From positions 1 through 64,000 of the forward strand of contig NZ_JAPHNL010000079.1 of NCBI RefSeq assembly GCF_026274175.1: DNA of 64,000 bases, read 5' to 3'. The notes beneath the pieces were generated by a model, which saw nothing but the letters and a program-made list of their open reading frames with translations, made no database searches and had not been told where the DNA came from. Position numbers and translations under genes: made by a program. The DNA is from Streptomyces beihaiensis. Its GTDB lineage: Bacteria > Actinomycetota > Actinomycetes > Streptomycetales > Streptomycetaceae. Numbering within the stretch: the stretch's first letter is position 1; each line of letters starts with the position of its first letter. This document shows positions 1 through 8,606 of this stretch, piece after piece.

Positions 1-90
1 CCCGCTACTCCCACCGCTCCCGCTACTCCCACCGCTCCCGCTACTCCCACCGCTCCCGCTACTCCCACCGCTCCCGCCACTCCCACTGCC
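1..90. repeat. 18-bp in-frame minisatellite inside matB
   Basis: Four exact copies of CCCGCTACTCCCACCGCT (1-72) and one decayed copy (73-90). The array probably continues to the left of the window. The unit is a multiple of three and on the minus strand encodes a Ser-Gly-Gly-Ser-Ser-Gly linker within the ligase. Confidence 0.9.
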
Positions 91-474
91 CTCGCTGCTC
101 CCGGCACTCCCGGACACATCGACATCGATGCGGGGCAACCGGCCCAGGGCGGGAGGCAGTTGCTCACCCGATGCCGCGAGCACCGCCGTCGGCGTGCTGT
201 CCGCGAGGATGTGCCCGAGCTCGCGCTCGCCCGACTTCGGGTTGAGCGGTACGGCGGCGGCACCGGCGAGCAGCGTCGCGACCACGCCGACCGCGGTCTC
301 CAGTCTCGGCGTCGCCCACACGGCGACCCGGCCCGCACCGGCCAGCCGCCCGGCCAACGGCGTGGCGGTCGCGGCCAGTTCGCCGTACGTCAGGGAGCGC
401 TCGCCGAAGCGCAGCGCCGGCCGGTCAGGGGTGGCGGTCAGAGCGGGAAGGAGCGGCGCGGGGAGCGGCGGCAC
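1..474 (-). CDS. matB: Malonyl-CoA synthetase (AMP-forming acyl-CoA ligase), N-terminal part
   Basis: N-terminal 158 codons of an ANL-superfamily AMP-forming ligase, cut by the window edge. The visible part matches what I recall of Streptomyces MatB, which activates malonate or methylmalonate to the CoA thioester: RPALRFGERSLTYGELA near residues 18-34, the strand VAVWATPRLETAVGVVA, then VPLNPKSGERELGHIL. The GTG start at 474 is chosen because AAAGGAGG lies a few bases upstream. After the segment RLPRIDVDV, where the family has a short acidic loop, this copy carries a Ser-Gly minisatellite that reaches the window edge. The catalytic core (TSGTTG-type loop) lies outside the window. It is divergent from a GntR regulator that may control it. 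The malonyl-specific call is from recalled similarity; a general acyl-CoA ligase is the alternative. Confidence 0.8.
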   Translation of the reverse strand, partial: MPPLPAPLLPALTATPDRPALRFGERSLTYGELAATATPLAGRLAGAGRVAVWATPRLETAVGVVATLLAGAAAVPLNPKSGERELGHILADSTPTAVLAASGEQLPPALGRLPRIDVDVSGSAGSSEGSGSGGSGGSSGSGGSSGSGGSSGSGGSSG

Positions 475-687
475 GGGCGGGCCTCCTTTGGTCCGGCGGA
501 TCGGGTGGTCGGGCGGTGCGGGCGGTCCGGAGGTGCGGGTGGTTCAGGTGATGTGGGTGGTTGAGGCGCTGCGGCGGAGCGCACATTGGTCGAGTGGCTC
601 ATCCAATCCGAGCGTGCCGTGTGGCAACCGCCCGCGTCAAGGACGTACGCTGCCGCTCCGGACGACGGCGGGCGAGGAGGGGCCAGG
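475..687. promoter_or_regulatory. Divergent matB / gntR control region
   Basis: This 213-base gap separates the two divergent starts and must contain both promoters. The only dyad I see is weak: TTGG (586-589) and CCAA (603-606) flanking a 13-base spacer. No convincing -10/-35 pair stands out. FadR-type GntR proteins often bind near their own start, so an operator here is expected, but it is not demonstrated by the sequence. Confidence 0.3.
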
Positions 688-1407
688 ATGAGCGACGCAC
701 TGCGTCCGATGGCGGCGCGCCCGCGCCTGTACGAGCAGGTGCTCGACCGGTTGCGCGCGTACGTCGCCGAGGGCGGGCTGCGCGCGGGCGACCGGCTGCC
801 GACCGAGCGTGAGCTCGCGAACCGGCTCGGCGTGAGCCGCGCCTCCGTGAAGCAGGCGATCGTCGTGCTCGAAGTCCAGGGCCTGGTCGAGGCGCGGCAC
901 GGCGGCGGCACGTATTTGATGCGTGACAGTCTGGACAGCGACGTCGTCGAACCGGTCGAGCGGCTCGTCGAGCGCAAGAAGCGGCTGCCGGACGTCCTTG
1001 ACGCGCGCGAGGCACTGGAGACCAAGCTGGCCGAACTCGCCGCGGAACGCCGCACCGACGCCGACCTCGCGGCGATGCGCGCCGCGCTCGACCGGATGGC
1101 CGAGGACATCGCGGTGGGCGGGCTCGGCATCGAGGGCGACCGGCTCTTCCACTCTGCCGTCACCGAGGCCGCGCACAGCGCGCTGCTCGCCGCGTTCATG
1201 CGGGAGATCGACGAGCCGGTGGCGGAGTCCCGCACGGAGTCGCTGCGCCAACCGCGCCGTCCCGGCCGCTCGCTCGCCCAGCACCGGGCCATCCTGGAGG
1301 CCGTCGAGGCGGGCAACGGACGGGCCGCCGCGACGGCGATGCGCCGCCACGTCCGCTCGGTGGCGAAGGTGCGGCTCCTGGAGTGGGAGCCGGAGGACAG
1401 CGCCTGA
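688..1407 (+). CDS. FadR-family GntR transcriptional regulator
   Basis: A 239-residue regulator with an N-terminal GntR winged helix (about residues 12-75, containing AGDRLPTERELANRLGVSR, VKQAIVVLEVQGLVEARHGGG) and a C-terminal all-helical FCD ligand domain (about 90-230, with DVLDAREALETKLAELAAERR and the GRSLAQHRAILEAVEAGNGRAA, MRRHV region that contributes metal-binding His). The ATG at 688 follows GAGGAGGGG. The open frame extends further upstream without a ribosome binding site. It is divergent from matB, so control of malonate activation is likely by analogy with rhizobial MatR, which is also of the GntR family. This is inference; the ligand is unknown. Confidence 0.85.
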   Translation: MSDALRPMAARPRLYEQVLDRLRAYVAEGGLRAGDRLPTERELANRLGVSRASVKQAIVVLEVQGLVEARHGGGTYLMRDSLDSDVVEPVERLVERKKRLPDVLDAREALETKLAELAAERRTDADLAAMRAALDRMAEDIAVGGLGIEGDRLFHSAVTEAAHSALLAAFMREIDEPVAESRTESLRQPRRPGRSLAQHRAILEAVEAGNGRAAATAMRRHVRSVAKVRLLEWEPEDSA

Positions 1408-1443
1408 CGGCCGACCGACGGGACGTGCATGCCGAAGGCCGTG

Positions 1444-1532
1444 CGACCGCGGCTGGGACGGCGACCGCGGCTGGGACGGCGACCGCGGCTGGGACCGCGA
1501 CTGGGACCGCGACTGGGACTGGGACCGCGACG
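1444..1532. repeat. 18-bp tandem repeat downstream of gntR
   Basis: Two full copies of CGACCGCGGCTGGGACGG, a third that changes at its end, then shortened CGACTGGGACCG versions, all between the GntR stop and the convergent hypothetical gene. The rest of 1408-1686 is C-rich with no gene or clear terminator. Confidence 0.8.
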
Positions 1533-1686
1533 GCCGTGTAGCTGCGCCGGCCACACGATCGCGTCGGCCGCACAACTGTGCAGCCCTACGGCCGCCTATG
1601 GTCGCCCACGGCCGTACCCGCCCCCACGGCCACGGCGCGCCCGTATGACGCCGTACGACGTCCGCACGGCCACGCCACCCGTCCGG

Positions 1687-2250
1687 CTACACACCGGTCC
1701 ACCGTTGCAGCAGCCCCCACGTGAACTCGGCCCGTACCTCGCGCGCCCGCCCCTCCTCGTCGGGCGCCGTGAAGGCGAGCCCCCACCGGGTCGGCGCCGA
1801 GCCTTCGAGCGGCCGGGCCGGGGCGAAGGCTCGCGCGACCTCGTCGACCGTGCAGGACCACGGGGCGAGGTCGGCGAGCGTACGCAGCACCGGTCCCGGC
1901 GCACCAGGGGCGCGGATCAGCCACTCGTTCCAGACGGCGCCGGTCGGTGCCAGCAGCACCTCGAACCGCAGGTCGGGCCAGAGCGGCACCGGCCACAGCA
2001 GCGCCTCGCACTCCAGATCGCCCACTTTCCGCGCGAGCCGCACCTCGGGCGCGCCGAGCACCGACCGGTACCGGCTCACCGCCGCCCGTGCCCTCGGGGA
2101 GCGGACCATCGCCTGCCACCGCCGGTTGGCCTCGCGCATGTCGGCCACGGAGACGCCCAGATCGGCGCGGGCGGTCTCCACCAGCGTCGGATTGTGATCG
2201 GCCATCCGCCGCAGCAGAACGAGCTGGAAGTCGAGAGGGGTGAAGGGCAT
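1687..2250 (-). CDS. Hypothetical protein, 187 aa
   Basis: A soluble 187-residue protein that I do not recognise. It begins MPFTPLDFQLVLLRRMADHN, and contains an amphipathic helical N-terminal half and a Trp/Pro-rich centre (LLWPVPLWPDLRFEVLLAP) followed by WNEWLIRAPG. It shows strong Streptomyces codon bias over the whole length, ending just before a gap, which supports real coding. The ATG at 2250 is the first plausible in-frame start, but no clear Shine-Dalgarno sequence precedes it. It is divergent from the IclR gene, so it may share the control region 2251-2401 and the candidate IclR operator within it. No membrane segment or signal peptide is visible. Confidence 0.65.
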   Translation of the reverse strand: MPFTPLDFQLVLLRRMADHNPTLVETARADLGVSVADMREANRRWQAMVRSPRARAAVSRYRSVLGAPEVRLARKVGDLECEALLWPVPLWPDLRFEVLLAPTGAVWNEWLIRAPGAPGPVLRTLADLAPWSCTVDEVARAFAPARPLEGSAPTRWGLAFTAPDEEGRAREVRAEFTWGLLQRWTGV

Positions 2251-2323
2251 GAGGTCATCGTCGCGGAACCCCTGGGAAAACACAGAGGAACATGGAATCC
2301 TATGTTCGCCATACCGGCCACCA

Positions 2324-2338
2324 GTTGAAATATCGAAC
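2324..2338. promoter_or_regulatory. Candidate IclR operator (site 1)
   Basis: GTTGAAATATCGAAC, an imperfect 15-base palindrome. Its reverse complement GTTCGATATTTCAAC closely matches sites before the dehydratase gene (16007-16022) and the U32-like gene (13687-13702). It lies 64 bases upstream of the IclR start, where autoregulation would be expected. Confidence 0.5.
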
Positions 2339-2401
2339 ACCGCGCTGCCGGCAACCGCATGGCACGCATTGCTCACGCCAACGCGAGGGAGGGGACCGGT
2401 C

Positions 2402-3175
2402 GTGGGACGCCTCGTACCAGCCGTGACCCGGGCTCTGGACATACTGGAGCTCTTCCTGGACGGGGACGGCACGCTGTCCGCCCCCGACATCGTCCGCAAG
2501 CTACAGCTGCCGCGCACAACCGTCCACGAGCTGGTGACCACGCTCGCCGCCCGCTCGTACATCGTGCAGGTGCCGGGCCAGCCCGGCCGCTACCGCCTCG
2601 GCGTCCGCCCGTACCAGCTCGGCAGCCGGTACGCGGAGCAGCTCGACCTCGCCGCCGAGGGGCAGCAGGTCGCCCGCGCGGTCGCGGAGACCTGCGACGA
2701 GACCGTGCACGTGGCGATCCTGGAGGGCACGGACGTCATCTACATCGCGAAGGTCGACTCCACGCACGCCGTGCGTATGGTCTCGGCGGCGGGGCGCCGC
2801 CTGCCCGCGCACTGCACGTCGGTCGGCAAGATGCTGCTCGCCTCGCTGCCGGAGCCTGAGCTGGCCGCCCGCGTCCCCGACGACGCCGAGTTGACCGCCA
2901 TGACGGAGAACAGCATCACCGACCCGGCCGAGCTGCGCGCCCACCTCGCCCAGATCCGCGAGCGCGGCATCGCGGTGGAGAGCCGCGAGTCGAACACCGA
3001 CGTGTCGTGCGTCGCCGCGCCGGTGCGCGACCGCACGAACAACGTGGTCGCCGCGCTCTCCATCTCCGTACCGATGATCCGATGGAGCGACGCACTCGAG
3101 TCGGACCTCGCGCAGCTCGCCGTGAAGGGCGCGGCGGACCTGTCGGAGCGGCTCGGCCACCGGGGCAAGGAGTGA
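2402..3175 (+). CDS. IclR-family transcriptional regulator
   Basis: A 257-residue IclR protein. The N-terminal winged helix spans about residues 3-65 (VPAVTRALDILELFLDGDG, LSAPDIVRKLQLPRTTVHEL). The C-terminal GAF-like effector domain spans about 80-250, with the usual family features: ETCDETVHVAILEGTDVIYI, LPAHCTSVGKMLLA, and the Cys-containing region SCVAAPVRDRTNNVVAALSIS. The GTG start at 2402 follows GGGAGGGG and gives normal family length; upstream in-frame starts lack a binding site. Its stop overlaps the start of the lactonase gene by 4 bases, so the two are translationally coupled. Context and three matching upstream sites suggest that it controls the sugar-acid pathway on both strands. 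Confidence 0.9.
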   Translation: MGRLVPAVTRALDILELFLDGDGTLSAPDIVRKLQLPRTTVHELVTTLAARSYIVQVPGQPGRYRLGVRPYQLGSRYAEQLDLAAEGQQVARAVAETCDETVHVAILEGTDVIYIAKVDSTHAVRMVSAAGRRLPAHCTSVGKMLLASLPEPELAARVPDDAELTAMTENSITDPAELRAHLAQIRERGIAVESRESNTDVSCVAAPVRDRTNNVVAALSISVPMIRWSDALESDLAQLAVKGAADLSERLGHRGKE

Positions 3176-4029
3176 GCGCCCCGGCCGTCGAGGTGGCGGT
3201 GCGGGAGCGGGCGGAGCTCGGCGAGGGCCCCACCTGGGACCCGGCCACGGGCCGCCTGCTCTGGGTGGACATCCTGGGCTCGCGTGTGCACACCTTCGAG
3301 CCGGCGACGGGCCGCCGTACGGTCATGGTCACGGAGCAGCACGTCGGCGCGGCCAAGCCCGGCGCCGACGGTGGGCTGGTCGTCAATCTCCGTGACGGCG
3401 TGGGACGTTACGCGCCCGACGGCACCTTCAGCTGGCTCCACCACGCCCCCGTCCCCGGCCGCCGGGGCAACGACGCGGCCGTCGCCCCCGACGGCGCCCT
3501 GTGGGCGGGCTCGATGCGCTACGACGAGGCCACCGGCGGCGGGAACCTGATCCGCCTGTCCCCGGCAGGCGGCACGGCGACGGAGATCCTCCCCGCCGTG
3601 ACGGTCTCCAACGGCACGGGCTGGAGCCCCGACGGCACGCGCATGTACTACATCGACACCCCGACGCGCCGCATCGACGTCTTCGACGTACTGGACGGCG
3701 GCGAACAGATCGGCGGACGCCGGGAGTTGGCCACGGTGGAGGAGGGCGCGGGCTTCCCCGACGGCCTGACGGTGGACGCCGAGGGCGCTGTCTGGGTGGC
3801 CCTGTGGGACGGCGCGGCCGTACGCCGCTACCTGCCCGACGGCACGCTGGACCGAGTGGTCCCGCTGCCGGTCCGGCGCCCCACCGCCTGCGCGTTCGGC
3901 GGCGCGAACCTGACCGACCTGTACGTGTCGACCGCCAGGGCGGGCCTCGACTCACCCCACCCGTCGGCGGGTTCGCTTCTGGTGATCCCCGGGGCGGGCA
4001 AGGGCCTGCCGCAACCGGCGTACGGATAG
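3172..4029 (+). CDS. SMP-30/gluconolactonase family sugar lactonase
   Basis: A 285-residue six-bladed beta-propeller of the SMP-30/LRE family, which hydrolyses aldonolactones to aldonic acids with a bound divalent metal. Visible features are the N-terminal metal Glu in ELGEGPTWDPATGRLLWVDI, the Asn/Asp region RRGNDAAVAPDGALWAGSM, TVSNGTGWSPDGTRMYYID and the late metal Asp in GFPDGLTVDAEGAVWVALW. The GTG start overlaps the IclR stop (GTGA). With the zinc dehydrogenase and enolase-type dehydratase of the facing operon it would make the dehydrogenase-lactonase-dehydratase series of an oxidative sugar pathway. The substrate (arabinose, galactose or another) is not determined by the sequence. Confidence 0.88.
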   Translation: MSAPAVEVAVRERAELGEGPTWDPATGRLLWVDILGSRVHTFEPATGRRTVMVTEQHVGAAKPGADGGLVVNLRDGVGRYAPDGTFSWLHHAPVPGRRGNDAAVAPDGALWAGSMRYDEATGGGNLIRLSPAGGTATEILPAVTVSNGTGWSPDGTRMYYIDTPTRRIDVFDVLDGGEQIGGRRELATVEEGAGFPDGLTVDAEGAVWVALWDGAAVRRYLPDGTLDRVVPLPVRRPTACAFGGANLTDLYVSTARAGLDSPHPSAGSLLVIPGAGKGLPQPAYG

Positions 4030-4182
4030 GCGACAAGGGGCGCGGGGCCGGTGCCCGGTGCGCGGCTACCGCCGTGCGGGCGCGCCAGGCCACAACGAGA
4101 GCCGGAGGCGCGGCTGAACGTCCGGCCGGCCTCGGTGACAACGCGCCGGCCACCACGCACGACGACGAACGAAAGGGACACA

Positions 4183-5691
4183 TTGCGTACCGCCCGCTTC
4201 ACCCTGGACCCGGCCTTCACCGTGGGCGACGTCGATCCACGGCTTTTCGGCTCCTTCGTCGAACACCTCGGCCGCTGCGTCTACACCGGTATCCACGAAC
4301 CCGGTCATCCGACGGCGGACGAGCAGGGGCTCCGTACGGACGTGCTGGAACTCGTCCGCGAACTGGGGGTGACGGCCATCCGCTACCCCGGCGGCAACTT
4401 CGTCTCCGGCTACAAGTGGGAGGACTCGGTCGGCCCGGTCGAGGACCGCCCGCGCCGTCTGGACCTGGCCTGGCGCACGACGGAGTCGAACCGCTTCGGC
4501 CTGTCGGAGTACATCGCGTTCCTGAGGAAGATCGGCCCGCAGGCCGAACCGATGATGGCCGTGAACCTGGGCACGCGCGGCGTGGCGGAGGCGATAGAAC
4601 TCCAGGAGTACGCGAACCATCCGGGTGGCACGGCTCTTTCGGACCGCCGCGTCGAGCACGGCGACAAGGAGCCGTTCGGCATCCGCCTGTGGTGCCTGGG
4701 CAACGAGATGGACGGCCCCTGGCAGACCGGCCACAAGACCGCCGAGGAGTACGGCCGGATCGCCGCCGAGACGGCACGCGCGATGCGCCAGATCGACAAG
4801 GACGTGGAACTGGTCGCGTGCGGCAGTTCGGGCCAGGGGATGGAGACCTTCGCGGAGTGGGAAGCGAAGGTCCTGGCCGAGACCTACGACCTGGTCGACT
4901 ACATCTCCCTGCACGCCTACTACGAGGAACACGACGGCGACCGCGACTCGTTCCTCGCCTCGGCGGTGGACATGGAGTCGTTCATCGAGAACGTGGTGGC
5001 GACCTGCGACCACGTGGGCGCGCGCCTGAAGTCGAAGAAGAAGATCAACCTCTCCTTCGACGAGTGGAACGTCTGGTACATGTCGCGTACGGGTGCGGAA
5101 GTCGCCGCCCTGGACTGGCCGCAGGCCCCCCGCCTCCTTGAGGACGTCTACACGGTCACGGACGCGGTGGTCTTCGGCTCGCTCCTCATCGCCCTGCTCC
5201 GTCACGCGGACCGGGTGAAGGTGGCCTGCCTGGCCCAACTGGTCAACGTCATCGCCCCGATCATGACGGAGCCGGGTGGCGCGGCGTGGCGTCAGACGAC
5301 GTTCTACCCGTTCGCGCAGACCTCGCGGTACGGCCGTGGCGAGGTCCTGGACGTCCGCGTGGACTCGCCGACGTACGACACCGAGCGTCACGGCACGGCG
5401 GACCTGCTGCACGCGACGGCGGTCCGGGCGGCCGACGGCACGGTCACCGTCTTCGCGGTCAACCGGGGCCGGACGGAGTCGCTGCCGCTGGAAGTGGCCC
5501 TGCACGGACTGTCCTTGACGCGGGTGGCCGAACACTCGGTGCTCTCCGACGCCGACCCGGACGCCCGCAACACGGCGGCCGAGCCGGAGCGGGTGGCGCC
5601 ACACGCGGGGGCGGGCACGGTCCTCACGCCGGACGGCACGCTGAAGGCGTCGCTCGAACCGCTGTCGTGGAACGTGATCCGACTGGCATGA
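4183..5691 (+). CDS. GH51 alpha-L-arabinofuranosidase
   Basis: A 502-residue GH51 enzyme removing terminal arabinofuranosyl groups from arabinan or arabinoxylan oligosaccharides. The (beta/alpha)8 domain carries GVTAIRYPGGNFVSGYKWED, the acid/base Glu at about 175 in LGNEMDGPW, and the nucleophile Glu at about 294 in FDEWNVWY; a C-terminal beta domain follows from about 375. No signal peptide is visible, so it is probably cytoplasmic and acts on imported oligosaccharides. The TTG start at 4183 is preceded by AAAGGGA and gives the usual family length. The frame stays open upstream to a possible start near 4051. It lies 153 bases after the lactonase gene and probably belongs to the same sugar regulon. 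Confidence 0.92.
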   Translation: MRTARFTLDPAFTVGDVDPRLFGSFVEHLGRCVYTGIHEPGHPTADEQGLRTDVLELVRELGVTAIRYPGGNFVSGYKWEDSVGPVEDRPRRLDLAWRTTESNRFGLSEYIAFLRKIGPQAEPMMAVNLGTRGVAEAIELQEYANHPGGTALSDRRVEHGDKEPFGIRLWCLGNEMDGPWQTGHKTAEEYGRIAAETARAMRQIDKDVELVACGSSGQGMETFAEWEAKVLAETYDLVDYISLHAYYEEHDGDRDSFLASAVDMESFIENVVATCDHVGARLKSKKKINLSFDEWNVWYMSRTGAEVAALDWPQAPRLLEDVYTVTDAVVFGSLLIALLRHADRVKVACLAQLVNVIAPIMTEPGGAAWRQTTFYPFAQTSRYGRGEVLDVRVDSPTYDTERHGTADLLHATAVRAADGTVTVFAVNRGRTESLPLEVALHGLSLTRVAEHSVLSDADPDARNTAAEPERVAPHAGAGTVLTPDGTLKASLEPLSWNVIRLA

Positions 5692-5923
5692 CAGCACGCC
5701 CACACTGCGCGTGACGTGTGGGGGATCTGTGAAACGAGTCAATCGGCGTTCAACCAAAGGTTTTTCGGGGTTCCTGATTCGGTAAAGCGGACGCCCGGAC
5801 TCCTGTTCACATCTTGTTGAAGTGCACGCAACAAGCGAGGCTCGTTCGCGGCCGCCGGGGACACAGGACCGACGGCCGCGTACCCGCACTGCCCCTGTCA
5901 ACCCCCCATCAGGAGGCTGCACG

Positions 5924-7240
5924 TTGCGTGACACAAATCCCCCCACCCATCCCCCCACCCAGCGCCCGAGACGCCGTCGGTCGGCCGCGGCGTTCACCGG
6001 AGCGGCCGCGCTCGTCCTCGCCGGGTTCGGCTTCGCCGCGCAGGCCGGCGCCGCCACCGCGCCCGCCGGGCACGGCGCGACGGCCACCCCGCACGTGACC
6101 TGGAAGAGCGCCTGCGCCAAGCCGGACAAGCCGGGTGAGATGCGATGCGACGCCAAGCGCGTCACCGGCGGCACCACGGCCTACGACATCGAACGCGCCC
6201 GGGCCGGGCACGTCCACCCCGACGCGTCCAGCCCGTCCGGCTACGGGCCGAGCGATCTCCAGTCCGCCTACGGGCTCGCCTCCGCCGCCGCGAAGAGCGG
6301 CTCCGGCGCGACCGTGGCCATCGTCGACGCCTACGACGATCCGAACGCCGAGTCCGACCTGGCCGCGTACCGCTCGCACTACGGCCTGCCCTCGTGCACC
6401 ACGTCCAACGGGTGCTTCAAGAAGGTCGGCCAGACCGGCTCCACCTCCTCGCTGCCGAGCGCCGACAGCGGCTGGGCCCAGGAGGAGTCCCTCGACCTGG
6501 ACATGGTCAGCGCCGTCTGCCCCAACTGCAACATCCTGCTCGTCGAGGCGGACTCCGCGACGATGACCAACCTCGGCGCCTCCGTCAACGAGGCCGTCTC
6601 CCTGGGCGCCAAGTACGTGTCCAACAGCTACGGCGGCTCCGAGTCGTCGTCCGACTCGTCGTACGACTCGAAGTACTTCGACCACCCGGGCGTCGCCGTC
6701 ACCGTCAGCGCCGGTGACTCCGGCTACGGCGCCCAGTACCCGGCCGCGTCGCGGTACGTGACCTCCGTCGGCGGCACCGCCCTCTCCCGGGACAGCTCCT
6801 CGCGCGGCTGGAGCGAGTCCGTGTGGAACACCAGCAGCACCGAGGGCACCGGCTCCGGCTGCTCGTCGTACGACGCCAAGCCGTCCTGGCAGACCGACTC
6901 CGGCTGCTCGAAGCGGACCGTCGCCGACGTCTCGGCGGTCGCCGACCCGGCCACCGGCGTCTCGGTCTACGACTCGTACGGCGTCACCGCGGGCTGGTAC
7001 ACCTTCGGCGGCACCAGCGCCGCGTCGCCGATCATCGCGGCGGTCTACGCGCTCGGCGGCACCCCGTCGTCCGGCTCGTACCCGGCGAAGTTCCCCTACG
7101 CGCACACCTCCGCCCTGAACGACGTGACCAGCGGCTCGAACGGCAGTTGTGGCGGCTCCTACCTGTGCACAGCGGGCAGCGGCTACGACGGCCCGACCGG
7201 GCTCGGCACCCCGCGGGGGGTGAGCGCCTTCACCGGCTGA
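5924..7240 (+). CDS. Secreted S53-family (sedolisin-like) serine-carboxyl peptidase
   Basis: A 438-residue exported protease. An Arg-rich N terminus (RPRRRRSAA) and a hydrophobic stretch at about 21-45 form a signal peptide. The catalytic domain shows the S53 triad: Glu near 187 in WAQEESLDLDMV with Asp near 191, and Ser near 365 in FGGTSAASP. The oxyanion Asp is near 265 in SAGDSGYG. Four Cys pairs fit extracellular disulfides, and GYDGPTGLGTP matches the C-terminal calcium-site region. The propeptide is much shorter than in classical sedolisins. The TTG start at 5924 sits 7 bases after AGGAGG. The upstream 230 bases contain no gene. A strong hairpin follows. It looks unrelated to the neighbouring sugar genes. 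Confidence 0.9.
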   Translation: MRDTNPPTHPPTQRPRRRRSAAAFTGAAALVLAGFGFAAQAGAATAPAGHGATATPHVTWKSACAKPDKPGEMRCDAKRVTGGTTAYDIERARAGHVHPDASSPSGYGPSDLQSAYGLASAAAKSGSGATVAIVDAYDDPNAESDLAAYRSHYGLPSCTTSNGCFKKVGQTGSTSSLPSADSGWAQEESLDLDMVSAVCPNCNILLVEADSATMTNLGASVNEAVSLGAKYVSNSYGGSESSSDSSYDSKYFDHPGVAVTVSAGDSGYGAQYPAASRYVTSVGGTALSRDSSSRGWSESVWNTSSTEGTGSGCSSYDAKPSWQTDSGCSKRTVADVSAVADPATGVSVYDSYGVTAGWYTFGGTSAASPIIAAVYALGGTPSSGSYPAKFPYAHTSALNDVTSGSNGSCGGSYLCTAGSGYDGPTGLGTPRGVSAFTG

Positions 7241-7256
7241 GCCACACATGTACGGG

Positions 7257-7300
7257 GAAGGGCGGGCCGCGGCGTACCTCACGCCGCGGCCCGCCCCTTC
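7257..7300 (+). terminator. Strong hairpin after the S53 peptidase gene
   Basis: Arms GAAGGGCGGGCCGCGGCGT (7257-7275) and ACGCCGCGGCCCGCCCCTTC (7281-7300) pair almost perfectly around a 5-base loop. It lies between convergent genes and could terminate both strands. Confidence 0.8.
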
Positions 7301-7320
7301 CTCTCCGCTCGGCCCTACTG

Positions 7321-7355
7321 GCCGTCAGCCGTCAGCCGTCAGCCGTCAGCCGTCA
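7321..7355. repeat. Five copies of GCCGTCA
   Basis: A perfect 7-bp tandem array. Its last three bases (TCA) are the stop codon of the minus-strand epimerase gene, so slippage here would change only non-coding sequence and the stop context. Confidence 0.85.
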
Positions 7356-8549
7356 CGCCGTGTCGAACGAGTGCACCGTCGTCGTCCGGTACGTCTGGCC
7401 GGGCCGCAGCACCGTCGACGGGAACGACGGCTCGTTCGGCGAGTCCGGGTAGTGCTGGGTCTCCAGGGTCAGGCCGTCGGTCTGGCGGTAGCTGCGGCCC
7501 GACGGGCCGACGAGCGAGCCGTCGAGGAAGTTGCCCGAGTAGAACTGCACGCCCGGCTGGTCCGTGGCGACCCTCAGGACGCGGCCCGAGTCGTGGTGGC
7601 GCAGCTCGGCGAACTCCACCGGTTCGTCCGTGATGCCCTTGTCCAGGACCCAGTTGTGGTCGAAGCCGTGGGCGAGGACCTGCTGCGGGTGGCCGGCGCG
7701 GATGTCACGGCCGACCGGCTTGCCCGCCCGGAAGTCGAACGGCGTGCCCGCCACCGGGGCCAGCTCGCCGGTCGGGATGAGACCGGAGTCGACCGGCGTG
7801 TAGCGCGAGGCGGCGATGCGCAGCACGTGGTCCTCGATGGAACCGCTGCCCTCGCCCGCCAGGTTGAAGTACGTGTGGTTCGTCATGTTGATGACGGTGG
7901 CCTTGTCCGTCGTCGCCTCGTAGTCGATGCGCCAGTCGCCGCACGCGGTCAGCGCGTACGTGACGGTCACCTTGAGGGTGCCGGGGTAGCCCATCTCGCC
8001 GTCCACCGACGTGTAGTGCATCCTCACGCCGACCTCGGTGCCGAAGCCGGAGCGGTCCGTGTAGCCCTCGATGTCCCACACGCGCTTGTCGAAGCCCTTG
8101 GCACCACCGTGCAGCGAGTTGTCGCCGTCGTTGACGGAGAGCTGGTAGGTCTTGCCGTCCAGGGTGAACTTGCCCTTGGCTATGCGGTTGCCGAAGCGGC
8201 CGATGGTCGCGCCGAAGAACGTCGTGCCGATGACGTAGCTGTGCAGGTTGTCGTAGCCGAGCGCGATGTTGGCGTAGCGGCCGTGACGGTCGGGGACCTC
8301 CAGGGACTGGACCGTGCCGCCGTAGGAGATGACCTTCAGGCGGGTGCCGCCGTTCTCCAGGGTCCAGCGGTAGATCTTGGTGCCGTCGGCGAGCTTTCCG
8401 AACAGCTCCTTCACCGGCATCCTGCCTCCCGAACCTTTCGAAGGGTGCCCCGGAGTGTGCCGCGCCGCCTGGGCGGTGCCGCCCAGGGCGGTCGCGGCCA
8501 CCCCGGCCGCCGCTGCCGATGCCATGACCGTGCGTCTGCTCAGTTCCAT
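7353..8549 (-). CDS. galM: Secreted aldose 1-epimerase (mutarotase)
   Basis: A 398-residue GalM-family epimerase that interconverts alpha and beta anomers of aldoses. A twin-arginine type signal peptide is present (SRRTVMASAAAAG, cleavage around TAQAA near residue 28), so the enzyme is exported. Catalytic-region motifs are NSLHGGAKGFDKRVWD, the catalytic-His segment VINMTNHTYFNLAG, FDHNWVLDKG, and the C-terminal Glu segment LTLETQHYPDSPN. It is last in the minus-strand sugar operon, 130 bases after the ABC permease with a tandem repeat between. Outside the cell it may supply the anomer preferred by the ABC binding protein. A cytoplasmic paralogue lies at 29557-30564. Confidence 0.9.
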   Translation of the reverse strand: MELSRRTVMASAAAAGVAATALGGTAQAARHTPGHPSKGSGGRMPVKELFGKLADGTKIYRWTLENGGTRLKVISYGGTVQSLEVPDRHGRYANIALGYDNLHSYVIGTTFFGATIGRFGNRIAKGKFTLDGKTYQLSVNDGDNSLHGGAKGFDKRVWDIEGYTDRSGFGTEVGVRMHYTSVDGEMGYPGTLKVTVTYALTACGDWRIDYEATTDKATVINMTNHTYFNLAGEGSGSIEDHVLRIAASRYTPVDSGLIPTGELAPVAGTPFDFRAGKPVGRDIRAGHPQQVLAHGFDHNWVLDKGITDEPVEFAELRHHDSGRVLRVATDQPGVQFYSGNFLDGSLVGPSGRSYRQTDGLTLETQHYPDSPNEPSFPSTVLRPGQTYRTTTVHSFDTA

Positions 8550-8606
8550 GTGGTGCGGCTCCTGTCAAGGAAGGGGGCCCCGCCGCGGTGACGAGGCCCG
8601 GGCGTT

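Noticed and set aside
1-90. Regular repeats that might be a CRISPR array
   Set aside because: Units are contiguous 18-mers with no spacers and lie in frame inside matB. The other arrays are likewise contiguous and no cas genes are present.
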